A stretch of DNA of 64,000 nucleotides from Ectothiorhodospiraceae bacterium BW-2 (GCA_008375315.1 CP032507.1:2665001-2729000); one strand, 5' to 3'. Shown: positions 16,417 through 26,151, numbered from the stretch's first letter. Made by a program: numbers and translations. The notes: generated from the letters alone by a model not told the origin.

Positions 16417-17271
16417 TTATTCACCCCAATTATTCTGTTTTTTCTGTTGCAGCCGTAACAGTAGCTGCTGTAGCGCTTCGGAGCTGAGGTGTTCGGCTAT
16501 TTCATCCGGCGAGTAGCGCTGTAATACTTCATCCGGCGAGTAGCGCTGTAATACTTCGTCCGCTGATAGCAGGTTAAGGTGGTCAGCGACAAACTCTTTG
16601 GTAAATTGCTCTAAGGTATAGGCCATGTCGGGTTCCTCTTCACTGTATATCTCTAGTAGTTGCTGTACTACGCCATAGATGATCTCATTGGGGTGTTGCC
16701 GGTAGCGTTGGCTCGCCTGGCGTACCCGTTCGATTTGGTGGCTAAATAGGTGCCACAGATCATTACGAGGGGCAGTGTCAATTTGGCTTAAAACGATAAG
16801 TTGTATCGTATCACTGCCCCACTGGAGTTGGTAGATGCCGGTTTTATGATCGGCGGTCAGGTAGTTGGCCAGTTTTTGTGGATAGTGGTGGCTAACAGCA
16901 TAGAGTCCGAAGTCGCTTTGTGGTGGCCGTTTGCCCGCTTCGCTCAGCTGTTTACGATAGCTGACATAGTAACCTATCAGCTCTTTAATTGACCAGTCGG
17001 TGAGTGATTCGTGGTGCGATTTAAAGGTCATCAGGTTGTAACGCTGTAGCTGTGTCAGGCCATCGGGCAGGGTGGCAGCTCCGGGCCAGTCGCTCGCTTC
17101 AGTCTGTTCGATCACGACGACATCGAGAAATTGCGGCACTTTGGCCACATCAACTTCTACTTCTACCCGGTACGGGCTGTCGTGACATTGTTGTTGTACC
17201 ATCAGGCCAAAGAGCCGGTGCCATTGGCGGCGGCGTTGTGGGGTGAGTGGGTGTGAGGTGTAGTGCTGCAT
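16417..17271 (-). CDS. Rpn/DUF4351-like putative nuclease, full-length copy
   Basis: The 284-residue protein has a PD-(D/E)xK-like stretch (YRVEVEVDVAK, FLDVVVIE and LMTFKSHHE), a pattern I associate with Rpn-type recombination-promoting nucleases and related proteins that are abundant in Thiotrichales and cyanobacteria. The C terminus holds tandem EVLQRYSPD repeats, encoded by a 27-bp duplication at about 16500-16555, again typical of this family. It lies next to the attC cluster; the shortened copy at 4061-4306 shares its ends and its upstream 77 bp. No function is established. Confidence 0.6.
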   Translation of the reverse strand: MQHYTSHPLTPQRRRQWHRLFGLMVQQQCHDSPYRVEVEVDVAKVPQFLDVVVIEQTEASDWPGAATLPDGLTQLQRYNLMTFKSHHESLTDWSIKELIGYYVSYRKQLSEAGKRPPQSDFGLYAVSHHYPQKLANYLTADHKTGIYQLQWGSDTIQLIVLSQIDTAPRNDLWHLFSHQIERVRQASQRYRQHPNEIIYGVVQQLLEIYSEEEPDMAYTLEQFTKEFVADHLNLLSADEVLQRYSPDEVLQRYSPDEIAEHLSSEALQQLLLRLQQKKQNNWGE

Positions 17272-17348
17272 CCGGAAATTGTAGCGTTAAGTTTGTGGGG
17301 GTGGCAAGGATGCCGGCATGCTTCTCTACGATTTCTTTTGCGCATAAC
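17272..17348 (-). repeat. Direct repeat: upstream region of the full-length Rpn-like gene
   Basis: This is the second copy of the sequence at 4307-4383. Identity between the copies stops after GTTATGC (17348-17342 on the minus strand), the same 7-mer that forms R' of attC site 1. Beyond it no palindrome is found, so the upstream partner here might have been an attI-like site rather than an attC. Confidence 0.7.
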
Positions 17349-17739
<391 letters not shown>

Positions 17740-17922
17740 ACTGAGCGCAGCATTATACATGAAGTGCGGCAAAATGGGAGCCCTTTGTTGCGCCTATTTT
17801 TAGCGCTGTCACTGAGAGATAGTTCACAAAATGGCTCAATAGCTGTTGAAAATGGCAGATAGTGATAATACCTTAGTAAATAAGTTGGTTATTAACTGCG
17901 AATAGACTAATGGAGGTACAAG

Positions 17923-18390
17923 ATGGCCAATCAATTGATTAACGGTTTCCCTCATGATGGTGTCGTCACGATTAATCGGGTGGTACTGAAGCCAGAGTAC
18001 ACGATGGATGATCTGCAAGAGCGAGTCGCTATGCTGTGTGAAAATGTGAAAACTTACCACTCTACCAGCGGATTTATCGGCGGCTTTGTCTCTTTAAATA
18101 CCGGCATGATCTCTAATGAGGGATCAACGATAGGTCAACCGATCGCCTCATCTGATAGGGGTCGCGAGGCGCTGATTATCACCTTTTGGCGCTCATTTGA
18201 GGAGCATGAGGCCTCCCACCGCTCAGATAGCTTTCAGCCGCTGTTCAAAGAGGTGTTGGCGCTGTGCGAAAATGGCAATGAGGAGATCGCCTATGAGGTG
18301 CTCTGGTCAGGCGCTGCCTACTCACCTGAGGAGGCGGAGCAGGCTCAGCTTGCTAAGGAGCGATTTGCGCCGATGGCGATAGCCGCCTGA
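17923..18390 (+). CDS. Conserved hypothetical protein, possible ABM-like dimeric alpha-beta barrel
   Basis: This 155-residue soluble protein has GGAGG before the ATG. The segment ALIITFWRSFEEHEASH followed by FQPLFKEVL resembles the strand-helix pattern of antibiotic-biosynthesis-monooxygenase-like (ABM) domains, in which a W-x-S-x-E-x-H helix start is common. It stands alone, followed by a strong terminator. I do not recognise the family with certainty and no substrate can be proposed. Confidence 0.5.
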   Translation: MANQLINGFPHDGVVTINRVVLKPEYTMDDLQERVAMLCENVKTYHSTSGFIGGFVSLNTGMISNEGSTIGQPIASSDRGREALIITFWRSFEEHEASHRSDSFQPLFKEVLALCENGNEEIAYEVLWSGAAYSPEEAEQAQLAKERFAPMAIAA

Positions 18391-18419
18391 TCCCCATCAC
18401 TCTCTTCTGCTATAATCGC

Positions 18420-18447
18420 AACCCGCCGTTAAAGGCGGGTTTTTTTT
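18420..18447 (+). terminator. Rho-independent terminator
   Basis: AACCCGCC-GTTAAA-GGCGGGTT followed by eight T: an 8-bp GC-rich stem, 6-nt loop and a T run, 30 bp after the hypothetical gene. Confidence 0.9.
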
Positions 18448-18467
18448 GTATTGCAAAGGGGGGCATT

Positions 18468-19895
18468 GTGGGTCTGTTGCTAAAAACGGCGCTATGGGGG
18501 CTGTTGCTGCCTATGTTGGCGCTAGCTGAGGAGGGAGAGACGGAAGTGGTCGAGCCGTTGCCGCTTAATCTCCATCTGCAGGAGCAGTACACTGAAGATC
18601 TGCCCGCTCTGCTACAGCGGCGCTATATTCGGGTCTTAACAACGGTAAATCGGACTAATTTCTATCTCTCGGAGGGGGAGCTAGCCGGGTTCGAGTATTC
18701 GCTGCTGCGCGACTATCAGGACTATCTTAATCAGCACCACCACCAAAAGGGGTTAAAGATGGTGCTGGAGTTTATTCCGGTCTCACGCGAGGAGCTGTTG
18801 CCGAAGCTGGTAGCGGGGTATGGCGATATTGCCGCCGCCGGCTTAACGATTACGCCGGAGAGATTAGCCGAGGTCGATTTTACCATCCCCTATTTAAGGG
18901 AGATCGATGAGGTGGTTGTGACCCATCACCAGATCACCCCACCGCAGTCACTGCAAGATTTGGCAGGAGTGCCGGTGATGGTTCGTCCGAGTAGCAGTTA
19001 CTTCGCCTCGTTGCAGCAGCTAAATCAGACTTTGCGCCAACAAAAACTAGCGCCGGTGCAGATTCTGCCTGCCGGTGAGGAGATGGAGACTGAGCAGATT
19101 TTAGAGCTGGTCAATAGTGGCAGCCTCGCCTATACCGTCGCCGATAGCCATTTAGCCTCTATTTGGGCGAAGATACTGCCCAATATTGTGATCCATCCCC
19201 AGCTTGTGTTGCGTGAGGGGGGCGAGATCGCTTGGATGGTGCGTCAACAGAGTCCAGAGTTGTTACAGAGTCTGAACCGCTTTCTCCAGACCCGTAAAAA
19301 AGGGGCGCTGCACGGCAACCTCTACTTTAAGCAGTACTACCAAAATAGTAAAAATCTGCAAGATCCGACCGATGTCGAGACTTGGCAGAAGATTGCCGAC
19401 TATAAGGCGGTGATGAAGCACTACGCCGCCGAGTATGGTATCGACTGGTTACTGATTTTAGCTCAAGCCTTTCAGGAGTCGCGCCTAAACCACGAGACTG
19501 TGAGCCCGGCCGGTGCGGTAGGGGTGATGCAACTGCTCCCCTCGACCGCAGCTGATAGACGAATTGCGATTGACGATATCTCATCGGTAGAGGCCAATAT
19601 TCACGCTGGCGTGAAGTATCTGGCGCTGCTGCGCGATAACTACTTTAGTGATGAGGCTATTCGACCGCGAGATCAGATTCGACTGGCCCTCGCTGCCTAT
19701 AACGCCGGGCCGGCGAAAATAAATCGTCTGCGCAAGGAGGCGGAGAAGATGGGGCTAAACCCGAACCGCTGGTTTCGCCATGTCGAGTTTGCAGCACTAA
19801 AACATATTGGCCAAGAGACTGTGGCCTATGTGAGTAATATTAACCGCTACTATGTACTCTATCAGGCGCTCTATCTAGGGGATGATGAGTCGTAA
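18468..19895 (+). CDS. mltF: Membrane-bound lytic murein transglycosylase F
   Basis: The 475-residue protein has a hydrophobic N-terminal signal, a solute-binding (SBP_bac_3) domain at about residues 50-285 (RVLTTVNRTNFYL, LTITPERLAEVDF) and a C-terminal SLT domain with the catalytic Glu in QAFQESRLNHE and the motifs GVMQLLPST and LALAAYNAGP. This domain order defines MltF, which cleaves peptidoglycan at the inner face of the outer membrane. Start is GTG at 18468 with a GGGGGG Shine-Dalgarno; no clear lipobox is seen. The small membrane gene behind it is 11 bp away. Confidence 0.92.
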   Translation: MGLLLKTALWGLLLPMLALAEEGETEVVEPLPLNLHLQEQYTEDLPALLQRRYIRVLTTVNRTNFYLSEGELAGFEYSLLRDYQDYLNQHHHQKGLKMVLEFIPVSREELLPKLVAGYGDIAAAGLTITPERLAEVDFTIPYLREIDEVVVTHHQITPPQSLQDLAGVPVMVRPSSSYFASLQQLNQTLRQQKLAPVQILPAGEEMETEQILELVNSGSLAYTVADSHLASIWAKILPNIVIHPQLVLREGGEIAWMVRQQSPELLQSLNRFLQTRKKGALHGNLYFKQYYQNSKNLQDPTDVETWQKIADYKAVMKHYAAEYGIDWLLILAQAFQESRLNHETVSPAGAVGVMQLLPSTAADRRIAIDDISSVEANIHAGVKYLALLRDNYFSDEAIRPRDQIRLALAAYNAGPAKINRLRKEAEKMGLNPNRWFRHVEFAALKHIGQETVAYVSNINRYYVLYQALYLGDDES

Positions 19896-19906
19896 AGGAG
19901 TTTGAA

Positions 19907-20161
19907 ATGGGCACACTGTCATCACTGTTAATCTATATGATTTTGGGGGGAGTCGCCGGTTGGCTCGCCAGTCGAATGATGAAAAAGCGCGGTTATGCGC
20001 CGTGGCAATATATTCTAATTGGGATGGTGGGGGCGGTCATCGGTGGCATTATCTTTAAAATTATCGGCTTTATTGTCGGTGGTATTGTCGGCTCGCTGGT
20101 GATTGCTGTCATCGGATCGATGGTGCTGATCTTTTTAGTCGATAAACTAAAGTCGAACTAG
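19907..20161 (+). CDS. GlsB/YeaQ/YmgE family stress-response membrane protein
   Basis: The 84-residue protein consists of three hydrophobic segments rich in glycine (MILGGVAGWLASRMM, GMVGAVIGGIIF, GGIVGSLVIAVIGSM), the hallmark of the transglycosylase-associated YeaQ family. AAAGGAG precedes the ATG. It is an inner-membrane protein of unknown activity, often induced by stress. It lies between mltF and a helicase gene with only a few bases on each side. Confidence 0.85.
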   Translation: MGTLSSLLIYMILGGVAGWLASRMMKKRGYAPWQYILIGMVGAVIGGIIFKIIGFIVGGIVGSLVIAVIGSMVLIFLVDKLKSN

Positions 20162-20164
20162 CCG

Positions 20165-22216
20165 TTGCAGTTTACCCGTCAACAGGCCGAGGTGATCCAC
20201 CACGGCCAGGGCCATGCGAAGGTGGTGGCGGTTGCCGGTTCCGGTAAGACGGCTACCCTGTTAGGGCACCTTTGTCACACGCTAAAACAGGGGGTCTCGC
20301 CCCACCATATTTTGGTGGTGATGTTTAATGTCGATGCCCGTAACGCCTTCTTGCAGCGGCTACAGCAGCGATTGGGGCCGATGGCTCTTCTGCCCGATGT
20401 GCGTACTTTTAATAGTATGGGCGAGCGTTTGACTCGTTGGTTGGAGCGCTCTGGCTCTCTGCCGCAGCGGCGGTTGGAGACCGATAGCTATCTTCTGGAG
20501 CGGATAGCGCGTGAGGCGTTGATAGCCCACTACGGCAATAAAAGCAGCGAGGTGTGGGATAAGGAGGTAATGGACGCCTTTTTGAACTATATTCTGCTGG
20601 CTAAATCGACACTAAAATCGGCGGCTAAGGTGTGTGAGTCCTATCAGTTTGATGAGGGGTTTGCCGTCGCTTTTGATCACTTCGAGTCGCTGCGCCAGCA
20701 ACAGCAGATCCGCACCTATACCGATCAGATTTGGGAGCCGGTGAAGCTAATCATGGCCGATGAGGCGCTACAGCAGCAGGTGGCTAATCGCATGGAGGTG
20801 GTATTGGTGGATGAGTTTCAGGATGTGAATGAGATTCAGATTGCCCTGATTCGGCTGATTGTGGGGCAGCGGGCGCGGCTGGTTGTGGTCGGGGATGTGG
20901 ATCAGTGTATCTATGAGTGGCGCGGCTCTCGGCCTAGGTTTCTGCTGCGGGAGTTTCAGGCGAGCTATCCTGACGCGAAGAGTTATCGTCTCGATACCAC
21001 CTTTCGTTATGGTCATACGCTGTCGCTGCTAGCGAACCATGCCATTAGCCATAATCAAGAGCGGGAGCCGACCTTCTCCCTCTCTCCGCCTGAGAGTCGT
21101 GATATTACGCTACAGCTCCATCCGCAGCAGGGCGATTCGGCAGCTCTTATCGAGATTGTGCAGCGCTGGAGCGAGAGTCGTCCTTTAGAGCAGATGGCGG
21201 TACTCTACCGTTTTGGAGCGATGGCGGTGGTCGATACCCTCAATTTGATGGCCGCTGGGATCCCCCTACGGCTGCGACGAATCCCCTCGGTCTTCTCCTT
21301 CGGGGTGCTGAACAGTCTGTTGGCGGTGTTGCAGTTAGTAACCGGACGGCTACTCCAGAAAGGTCAGGAGGAGCAGCTACTGCAGCTACTCACCCAGCCG
21401 GCGGTGACGATAGATCGTCGTCGGTTGCAGCATCAGATCAATTTGGCGTGTCGTGAGGGCAATTTTGAACAGCTATGGCCCCTAGTTGACGAGGTGCGCC
21501 ACCCGTTTGCGCGGGAGAAGTTTTTGCAGCGGCTGCTCTGGCTGCAACAGCAGAGTCGAGTGGTGAATGGCGCGGAGCAGTCGGCGGCGACGCTACTACG
21601 ACACTATCTGCAGCAGAACGATATTCTAGCTGCCATGACTAAACTCGCCACCACAGCGACGGTGGCCGAGGAGCGTTTGACCGCTGTTGAACAGTTTATT
21701 CAGTTTATTGCCGTGCGCCAGCTCACTGTTGAGGCTGCGGTGGTGCTGTTTCAACAACTGCAGCAGCAGCTATCACAACAGTCACAGGGGTTGTTGTTAA
21801 CGACTATTCACCAAAGTAAGGGGCTAGAGTGGCCCTGTCTGGTACTACCGCAGCTAAAGCAGGGGGTGTTTCCCCGCGCACAGTGCAATATTGAGGAGGA
21901 GCGGCGGCTCTGGTATGTCGCGATCACTCGCTGTCAGGAGCAGCTCCATCTGATTGCGCCACACGATCCGGTACTGTGGCAAGCCTTTGAGCAGCAGCAG
22001 GAGGTCAATAGTCGCGACTATATTGCTAGTCGGTTTATTTATGAGTCGCAACCGGGGCTCTCGGTGCGGGTAGGCGAGGCAATTCAGCGGCGGCAGTGGC
22101 AGCGTCTTGCCGAGATCGGGGCCGTAAGGGGGCCGGAGGTGGTTAACCACTATCTGCGTCAGGTGGTGGACGATCCTAAACCGCCGCAGTTAGTACGGGC
22201 TAGAGGTTCTCGTTAA
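20165..22216 (+). CDS. UvrD/Rep-family DNA helicase
   Basis: The 683-residue SF1A helicase shows Q-motif FTRQQAEVI, Walker A AVAGSGKTAT, motif II LVDEFQDVN, motif III VVVGDVDQCIYEWRG, motif V TIHQSKGLEWP and motif VI YVAITRCQEQ. It is a separate type from classical UvrD, Rep or PcrA, and shorter at the C terminus. The TTG at 20165 is the only start that keeps the Q-motif; it lies 3 bp after the previous stop, so translation may be coupled. It probably unwinds DNA 3' to 5' in repair, but the pathway is not given by sequence. Confidence 0.87.
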   Translation: MQFTRQQAEVIHHGQGHAKVVAVAGSGKTATLLGHLCHTLKQGVSPHHILVVMFNVDARNAFLQRLQQRLGPMALLPDVRTFNSMGERLTRWLERSGSLPQRRLETDSYLLERIAREALIAHYGNKSSEVWDKEVMDAFLNYILLAKSTLKSAAKVCESYQFDEGFAVAFDHFESLRQQQQIRTYTDQIWEPVKLIMADEALQQQVANRMEVVLVDEFQDVNEIQIALIRLIVGQRARLVVVGDVDQCIYEWRGSRPRFLLREFQASYPDAKSYRLDTTFRYGHTLSLLANHAISHNQEREPTFSLSPPESRDITLQLHPQQGDSAALIEIVQRWSESRPLEQMAVLYRFGAMAVVDTLNLMAAGIPLRLRRIPSVFSFGVLNSLLAVLQLVTGRLLQKGQEEQLLQLLTQPAVTIDRRRLQHQINLACREGNFEQLWPLVDEVRHPFAREKFLQRLLWLQQQSRVVNGAEQSAATLLRHYLQQNDILAAMTKLATTATVAEERLTAVEQFIQFIAVRQLTVEAAVVLFQQLQQQLSQQSQGLLLTTIHQSKGLEWPCLVLPQLKQGVFPRAQCNIEEERRLWYVAITRCQEQLHLIAPHDPVLWQAFEQQQEVNSRDYIASRFIYESQPGLSVRVGEAIQRRQWQRLAEIGAVRGPEVVNHYLRQVVDDPKPPQLVRARGSR

Positions 22217-22238
22217 AAAAGGCGCCCGAAGGCGCCTT
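22215..22238. terminator. Bidirectional terminator between the helicase and amtB
   Basis: AAGGCGCC-CGAA-GGCGCCTT is a perfect 8-bp stem with a 4-nt loop. The A-run before it gives a T-run for minus-strand transcripts, so it serves amtB best; the helicase transcript also runs into it. Confidence 0.8.
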
Positions 22239-22254
22239 GTTAGGGGAGAGGGAG

Positions 22255-23550
22255 TTATTGGTGGCGACCCTGAGTAAACTCTGGGTAGGCCTCCATGCCG
22301 CACTCGCCGACATCGACACCTTCGTACTCCTCCTCTTCGGAGACGCGGATCCCCATCACCATCTTAATGGCAAACCAGGTGATAAAGCTGACCCCAAACA
22401 CCCAGACAAAGATAGTGGCGGCACCGACCAGCTGGCCGATAAAGCTAGCCCCCTCATTGGTTAACGGTACAGCGAGTAGCCCCCAGAGCCCCACCACACC
22501 GTGAACCGAAATAGCACCGACCGGATCATCGATTCTCATCTTATCGAGCGTAATAATCGAGAAGACCACAATCAGACCGCCAACGGCACCAATGAGGGTG
22601 GCAGTTAATGGCGTGGGGGTGGAGGGCTCGGCTGTAATGGCGACCAGACCCGCTAGGGCACCGTTAAGCGCCATGGTCAGATCGGCCTTGCCAAAGAGCA
22701 TTCTGGCTGTGAGCAGGGAAACAATCAGACCACCGGCAGCGGCGGCGTTAGTATTTAAGAAGACCATGGCAACAGCGTTAGCACTCGCCGCATCGCCTAA
22801 CTTCAGTACCGAACCGCCATTAAAGCCGAACCAACCCATCCAGAGGATAAAGGTACCGAGTGTGGCTAGTGGCAGATTAGCGCCGGGAATGGCACGAATC
22901 GACCCATCTGCGCTATATTTGCCTTTACGAGCACCTAGCAGCAGCACACCGGCAAGGGCGGCTGCGGCACCGGCCATGTGGACAATACCGGAGCCGGCGA
23001 AGTCGGAGAAGCCAAAGTCGTCACCGAGTGAGAAGAGGCCGAAGACGGCGTTGCCCCCCCAAGTCCAAGAGCCCTCCATCGGGTAGATAAAGGCGGTCAT
23101 CACCACTGCAAAGAGCAAAAATGCCCACAGCTTCATCCGCTCGGCCACGGCCCCAGAGACGATAGACATCGCGGTGGCGACAAAAACGACCTGAAAGAAG
23201 AAGTCGGAGGCGTTAGCATAGACTGAACTGCCGCCAAAACCGGCCTCTGCCGACTCTTTAATGACCGCCGCGGTTAGCCCATCGGCTGTTGCCGCGCCAT
23301 CAAGGGCGATGTTGTGCAAAAACAGGCCGCCGCCATACATAATGTCGTAACCGACGACCATATAAGCGGTACAGGCGATGGCGAACAGCGCCACATTTTT
23401 GGTTAAAATTTCGGCGGTATTTTTGGCGCGTACTAGGCCTGCCTCAAGCATGGCAAAACCGGCGGCCATCCACATAACTAGCGCTCCCATCACCAGAAAA
23501 TAGAAGGTGTCGATAGCGTACTGAAGTTCAAAAATTTGATTCTCTACCAT
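22255..23550 (-). CDS. amtB: Ammonium transporter AmtB
   Basis: The 431-residue protein has 11 or so membrane segments and the family motifs WMAAGFAMLEAGLVR at the N terminus, a GSGIVHMAGAAAALAG motif with the first pore His, GWFGFNGGS and the second pore His in ISVHGVVGLWG. It moves ammonium across the inner membrane. The gene lies 20 bp after glnK, the standard glnK-amtB operon; the trimeric GlnK blocks the pore when nitrogen is ample. The C-terminal tail is short. A sigma54 promoter in front of glnK explains nitrogen control. Confidence 0.96.
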   Translation of the reverse strand: MVENQIFELQYAIDTFYFLVMGALVMWMAAGFAMLEAGLVRAKNTAEILTKNVALFAIACTAYMVVGYDIMYGGGLFLHNIALDGAATADGLTAAVIKESAEAGFGGSSVYANASDFFFQVVFVATAMSIVSGAVAERMKLWAFLLFAVVMTAFIYPMEGSWTWGGNAVFGLFSLGDDFGFSDFAGSGIVHMAGAAAALAGVLLLGARKGKYSADGSIRAIPGANLPLATLGTFILWMGWFGFNGGSVLKLGDAASANAVAMVFLNTNAAAAGGLIVSLLTARMLFGKADLTMALNGALAGLVAITAEPSTPTPLTATLIGAVGGLIVVFSIITLDKMRIDDPVGAISVHGVVGLWGLLAVPLTNEGASFIGQLVGAATIFVWVFGVSFITWFAIKMVMGIRVSEEEEYEGVDVGECGMEAYPEFTQGRHQ

Positions 23551-23570
23551 TGGGTTATCCTCTCTTACCG

Positions 23571-23909
<339 letters not shown>

Positions 23910-24041
23910 CTATAGTCCTCCGAATGAGATTGCACTCCATTGTAGAGTGATTGGGGTGTCGGTAACCGAGTTATTCAGGGTAACCAACCGCTTGGAAAAA
24001 ATAGCCACTCCGACCTTGGAGGTGACCACTATTGCCTCTAA

Positions 24042-24057
24042 AGCAACTTGTATGCCA
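24042..24057 (-). promoter_or_regulatory. Sigma54 promoter of glnK-amtB
   Basis: On the minus strand TGGCAT-ACAAG-TTGCT has the -24 GG and -12 GC exactly 10 bases apart, close to the RpoN consensus. It lies about 135 bp before the glnK start. Confidence 0.75.
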
Positions 24058-24106
24058 TGAATAAAGTTGTTTTATAACAACGGCTTGGATTGGCCGCAAT
24101 GGTAGA

Positions 24107-24124
24107 GCGCACCATTATAGCGCA
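24107..24124 (-). promoter_or_regulatory. NtrC-type binding site upstream of glnK
   Basis: TGCGCTATAATGGTGCGC on the minus strand is a near-palindrome close to the known NtrC consensus TGCACTA-N-n-TGGTGCA. It is about 50 bp upstream of the -24 box. A second half-site, TTGCACCA, lies at 24150-24143. Confidence 0.6.
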
Positions 24125-24235
24125 TTCACTGCTTTAGATTGTGGTGCAAGGGGGGAGGCGAGGGGGAGAGTGAGATAACTGCCCGCGATAGCGACTCTTT
24201 TTTGCACCATAATAGTGCAGTGCCTCACGGTCAGT

Positions 24236-24874
24236 TTAGTGCTCTGTGGGCTTATCGTTGTAGTCGCACAGCGGCGCAATTAAACAGTGACCGCATCGAG
24301 GTTGACGAGCGGTGCAGGTGTAACGACCGTGCAGAATCAGCCAGTGGTGGGCGTGCTGTCTAAACTGTGCCGGAACCGATTTGAGGAGCCGCCTCTCGAC
24401 CTCAATGACCGTCTCTCCCGGAGCCAGACCGGTACGGTTAGAGACTCGGAAGATGTGGGTATCGACCGCAATGGTCGGCTGTCCAAAAGCGGTATTTAGA
24501 ACCACGCTGGCCGTTTTGCGCCCGACACCCGGTAGCGCCTCCAGTGCTTCACGGTGGTTCGGGACTTCACCTTGGTGGCGCTCTAACAGCAAGCGACAAG
24601 TCTTGAGGATATTGGCCGCTTTGGTGTTAAAAAGGCCGATGCTCTTGATCTGCTCTTTTAGCCCCGCCTCCCCCAAATCGAGTAGCGCCTGTGGGGTGTT
24701 GGCGATCTGAAACAGGCTGGCTGTCGCTCGGTTAACACTGACATCGGTCGCTTGGGCAGAGAGAATCACCGCAATGAGCAACTCGAATGGGGAGCGGTAG
24801 TTAAGCTCGGTGGTGGGGTTAGGGGTCTGCTGCTGCAGCAGGGTAAATATCTGCCGCCGTTTGTCGCGGTTCAT
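24236..24874 (-). CDS. nth: Endonuclease III
   Basis: The 212-residue DNA glycosylase/AP lyase has the helix-hairpin-helix LPGVGRKTASVV with the catalytic Lys, the catalytic Asp in VDTHIFRVSNR and the [4Fe-4S] ligands C-x6-C-x2-C-x5-C at the C terminus. It removes oxidised pyrimidines. Length and motifs are normal. It is preceded by a glutaredoxin-like gene whose stop lies 3 bp upstream, so the two form an operon. Confidence 0.96.
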   Translation of the reverse strand: MNRDKRRQIFTLLQQQTPNPTTELNYRSPFELLIAVILSAQATDVSVNRATASLFQIANTPQALLDLGEAGLKEQIKSIGLFNTKAANILKTCRLLLERHQGEVPNHREALEALPGVGRKTASVVLNTAFGQPTIAVDTHIFRVSNRTGLAPGETVIEVERRLLKSVPAQFRQHAHHWLILHGRYTCTARQPRCGHCLIAPLCDYNDKPTEH

Positions 24875-24877
24875 TAG

Positions 24878-25249
24878 CTAATTGGCAAACTGCTGCTGTA
24901 GGTAGTCGATAATGGCATCGGACTCATAGAGCCACCTCGTCTCGCCGTTATCCTCTTCAATTCGCAGACAGGGGGTCTGCCACTTACCGCCGCCCTGAAT
25001 CAGCTCCTGTCGATACTGTTCACTCTCATTGGCGTTGCGTTGTTCGATCTTGAGATTAAGCCGGTGGATGGTGCGACGAACCTTAATGCAGAAGGGGCAG
25101 AGCTGAAATTGGTAGAGGGTTAAGCGGTGGGTGCGGGTATCAATCTGCTGCTGCTCGCCCTCGCTGCGAGTTATTGGGGTAGGGAGGGTCACCTTTTCGT
25201 AGAGAGACATGAGCGGTTTAAGAATAAGACGGATAGAGCGCATGGCCAA
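24878..25249 (-). CDS. Glutaredoxin-like protein with CPFC active site
   Basis: The 123-residue protein carries a CPFC redox motif (about residue 51, LYQFQLCPFC), a cis-Pro in the TPCL segment and SDAIIDYL in the C-terminal helix, the layout of a glutaredoxin or the thioredoxin-fold half of a glutathione transferase. The first 40 residues are an extension that may anchor the protein (RLILKPLMSLYEKV). It could reduce disulfides with glutathione; the substrate is unknown. Operon partner is nth. Confidence 0.8.
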   Translation of the reverse strand: MAMRSIRLILKPLMSLYEKVTLPTPITRSEGEQQQIDTRTHRLTLYQFQLCPFCIKVRRTIHRLNLKIEQRNANESEQYRQELIQGGGKWQTPCLRIEEDNGETRWLYESDAIIDYLQQQFAN

Positions 25250-25309
25250 AACTCCTGTTTTTAGAGAGGCGGCTATTCTTACCGACTCTTTGGGTGTGGG
25301 TCAAGGTGA

Positions 25310-25338
25310 TTGTCTAGCGCCGCTTAAGTCGCTATAAT
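25310..25338 (+). promoter_or_regulatory. Sigma70 promoter of the rpsF operon
   Basis: TTGTCT (-35) and TATAAT (-10, perfect) are 17 bp apart, about 80 bp before the rpsF start. Confidence 0.7.
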
Positions 25339-25418
25339 CGCCCGCTTCGCTATCGAACGGGTTGATAGCGTCTCTCCTTGCTCCGGTTGCGGGGCTGTTG
25401 AAACCGAAAGGGGTAACT

Positions 25419-25805
25419 ATGCAACATTATGAAATTGTCTTTTTGGTCCATCCGGATCAGAGTGAGCAGGTGCCGGCGATGCTAGAGCGCTATCGCGGCA
25501 TGATTGAGAAAGAGGGGGGCGAGATCCATCGCCAAGAGGATTGGGGACGGCGTCAACTCGCCTATCCGATCAAAAAAGTCCATAAAGCTCACTACATTCT
25601 GTTAAATGTCGAGTGCTCAATTGAGACGATGAAGGAGCTCGAAGCGAGCTTTCGTTTTAATGATGCCATCATTCGTAACATGATCCTCAAAATGAAGCAG
25701 GCGGTCACCGAGCCCTCCTTTATTCTGAAGCAGGGGGACGAGGAGGAGCCGCGCCGCTCCAATAACGATCTCGATAGTCGGGATGAGGAGGATGAGGACG
25801 AGTAG
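25419..25805 (+). CDS. rpsF: 30S ribosomal protein S6
   Basis: The 128-residue protein begins [14 protein letters not shown] and carries the conserved [11 protein letters not shown] and FRFNDAIIR motifs. The ATG at 25419 is chosen because it follows GAAAGGGG and starts the family domain; an upstream in-frame start at 25362 would add unrelated residues. The acidic C-terminal tail (EEDEDE) is usual in S6. First gene of the rpsF-rpsR-DUF2232-rplI operon. Confidence 0.97.
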   Translation: MQHYEIVFLVHPDQSEQVPAMLERYRGMIEKEGGEIHRQEDWGRRQLAYPIKKVHKAHYILLNVECSIETMKELEASFRFNDAIIRNMILKMKQAVTEPSFILKQGDEEEPRRSNNDLDSRDEEDEDE

Positions 25806-25868
25806 CCGCTTTAGCGCTACCGACCTTGTTCGACCAATATTTAGTGATAATTTAAGAGGATTTTATTT

Positions 25869-26096
25869 ATGGCTCGTTTCTTTCGCCGCCGCAAGTTTTG
25901 CCGCTTCACCGCCGATGGGGTTACCGAAATCGACTACAAAGATTTGAATACCCTGCGTAACTATATTACCGAATCGGGCAAAATTGTTCCGAGTCGGATT
26001 ACCGGCACTAAGGCTAAATATCAGCGCCAGCTCGCTACCGCCATTAAGCGGGCTCGTTTTCTCGCCCTGCTGCCCTACTCGGACGCGCACGAGTAG
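25869..26096 (+). CDS. rpsR: 30S ribosomal protein S18
   Basis: The 75-residue basic protein matches S18: [23 protein letters not shown] and [19 protein letters not shown]. It binds S6 on the platform of the small subunit. AAGAGGA precedes the ATG. Position between rpsF and rplI is the normal proteobacterial order. Confidence 0.97.
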   Translation: MARFFRRRKFCRFTADGVTEIDYKDLNTLRNYITESGKIVPSRITGTKAKYQRQLATAIKRARFLALLPYSDAHE

Positions 26097-26151
26097 TCTA
26101 TCCGTTATCTCGCCGACCAGCCTAGTCTTAAAAATTTAAGATCGTAGATAG

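Noticed and set aside
4070-17348. The accessory island as a composite transposon with the two Rpn-like copies as ends
   Set aside because: The copies are direct repeats, lack terminal inverted repeats and flanking target duplications; attC structures explain the borders better.
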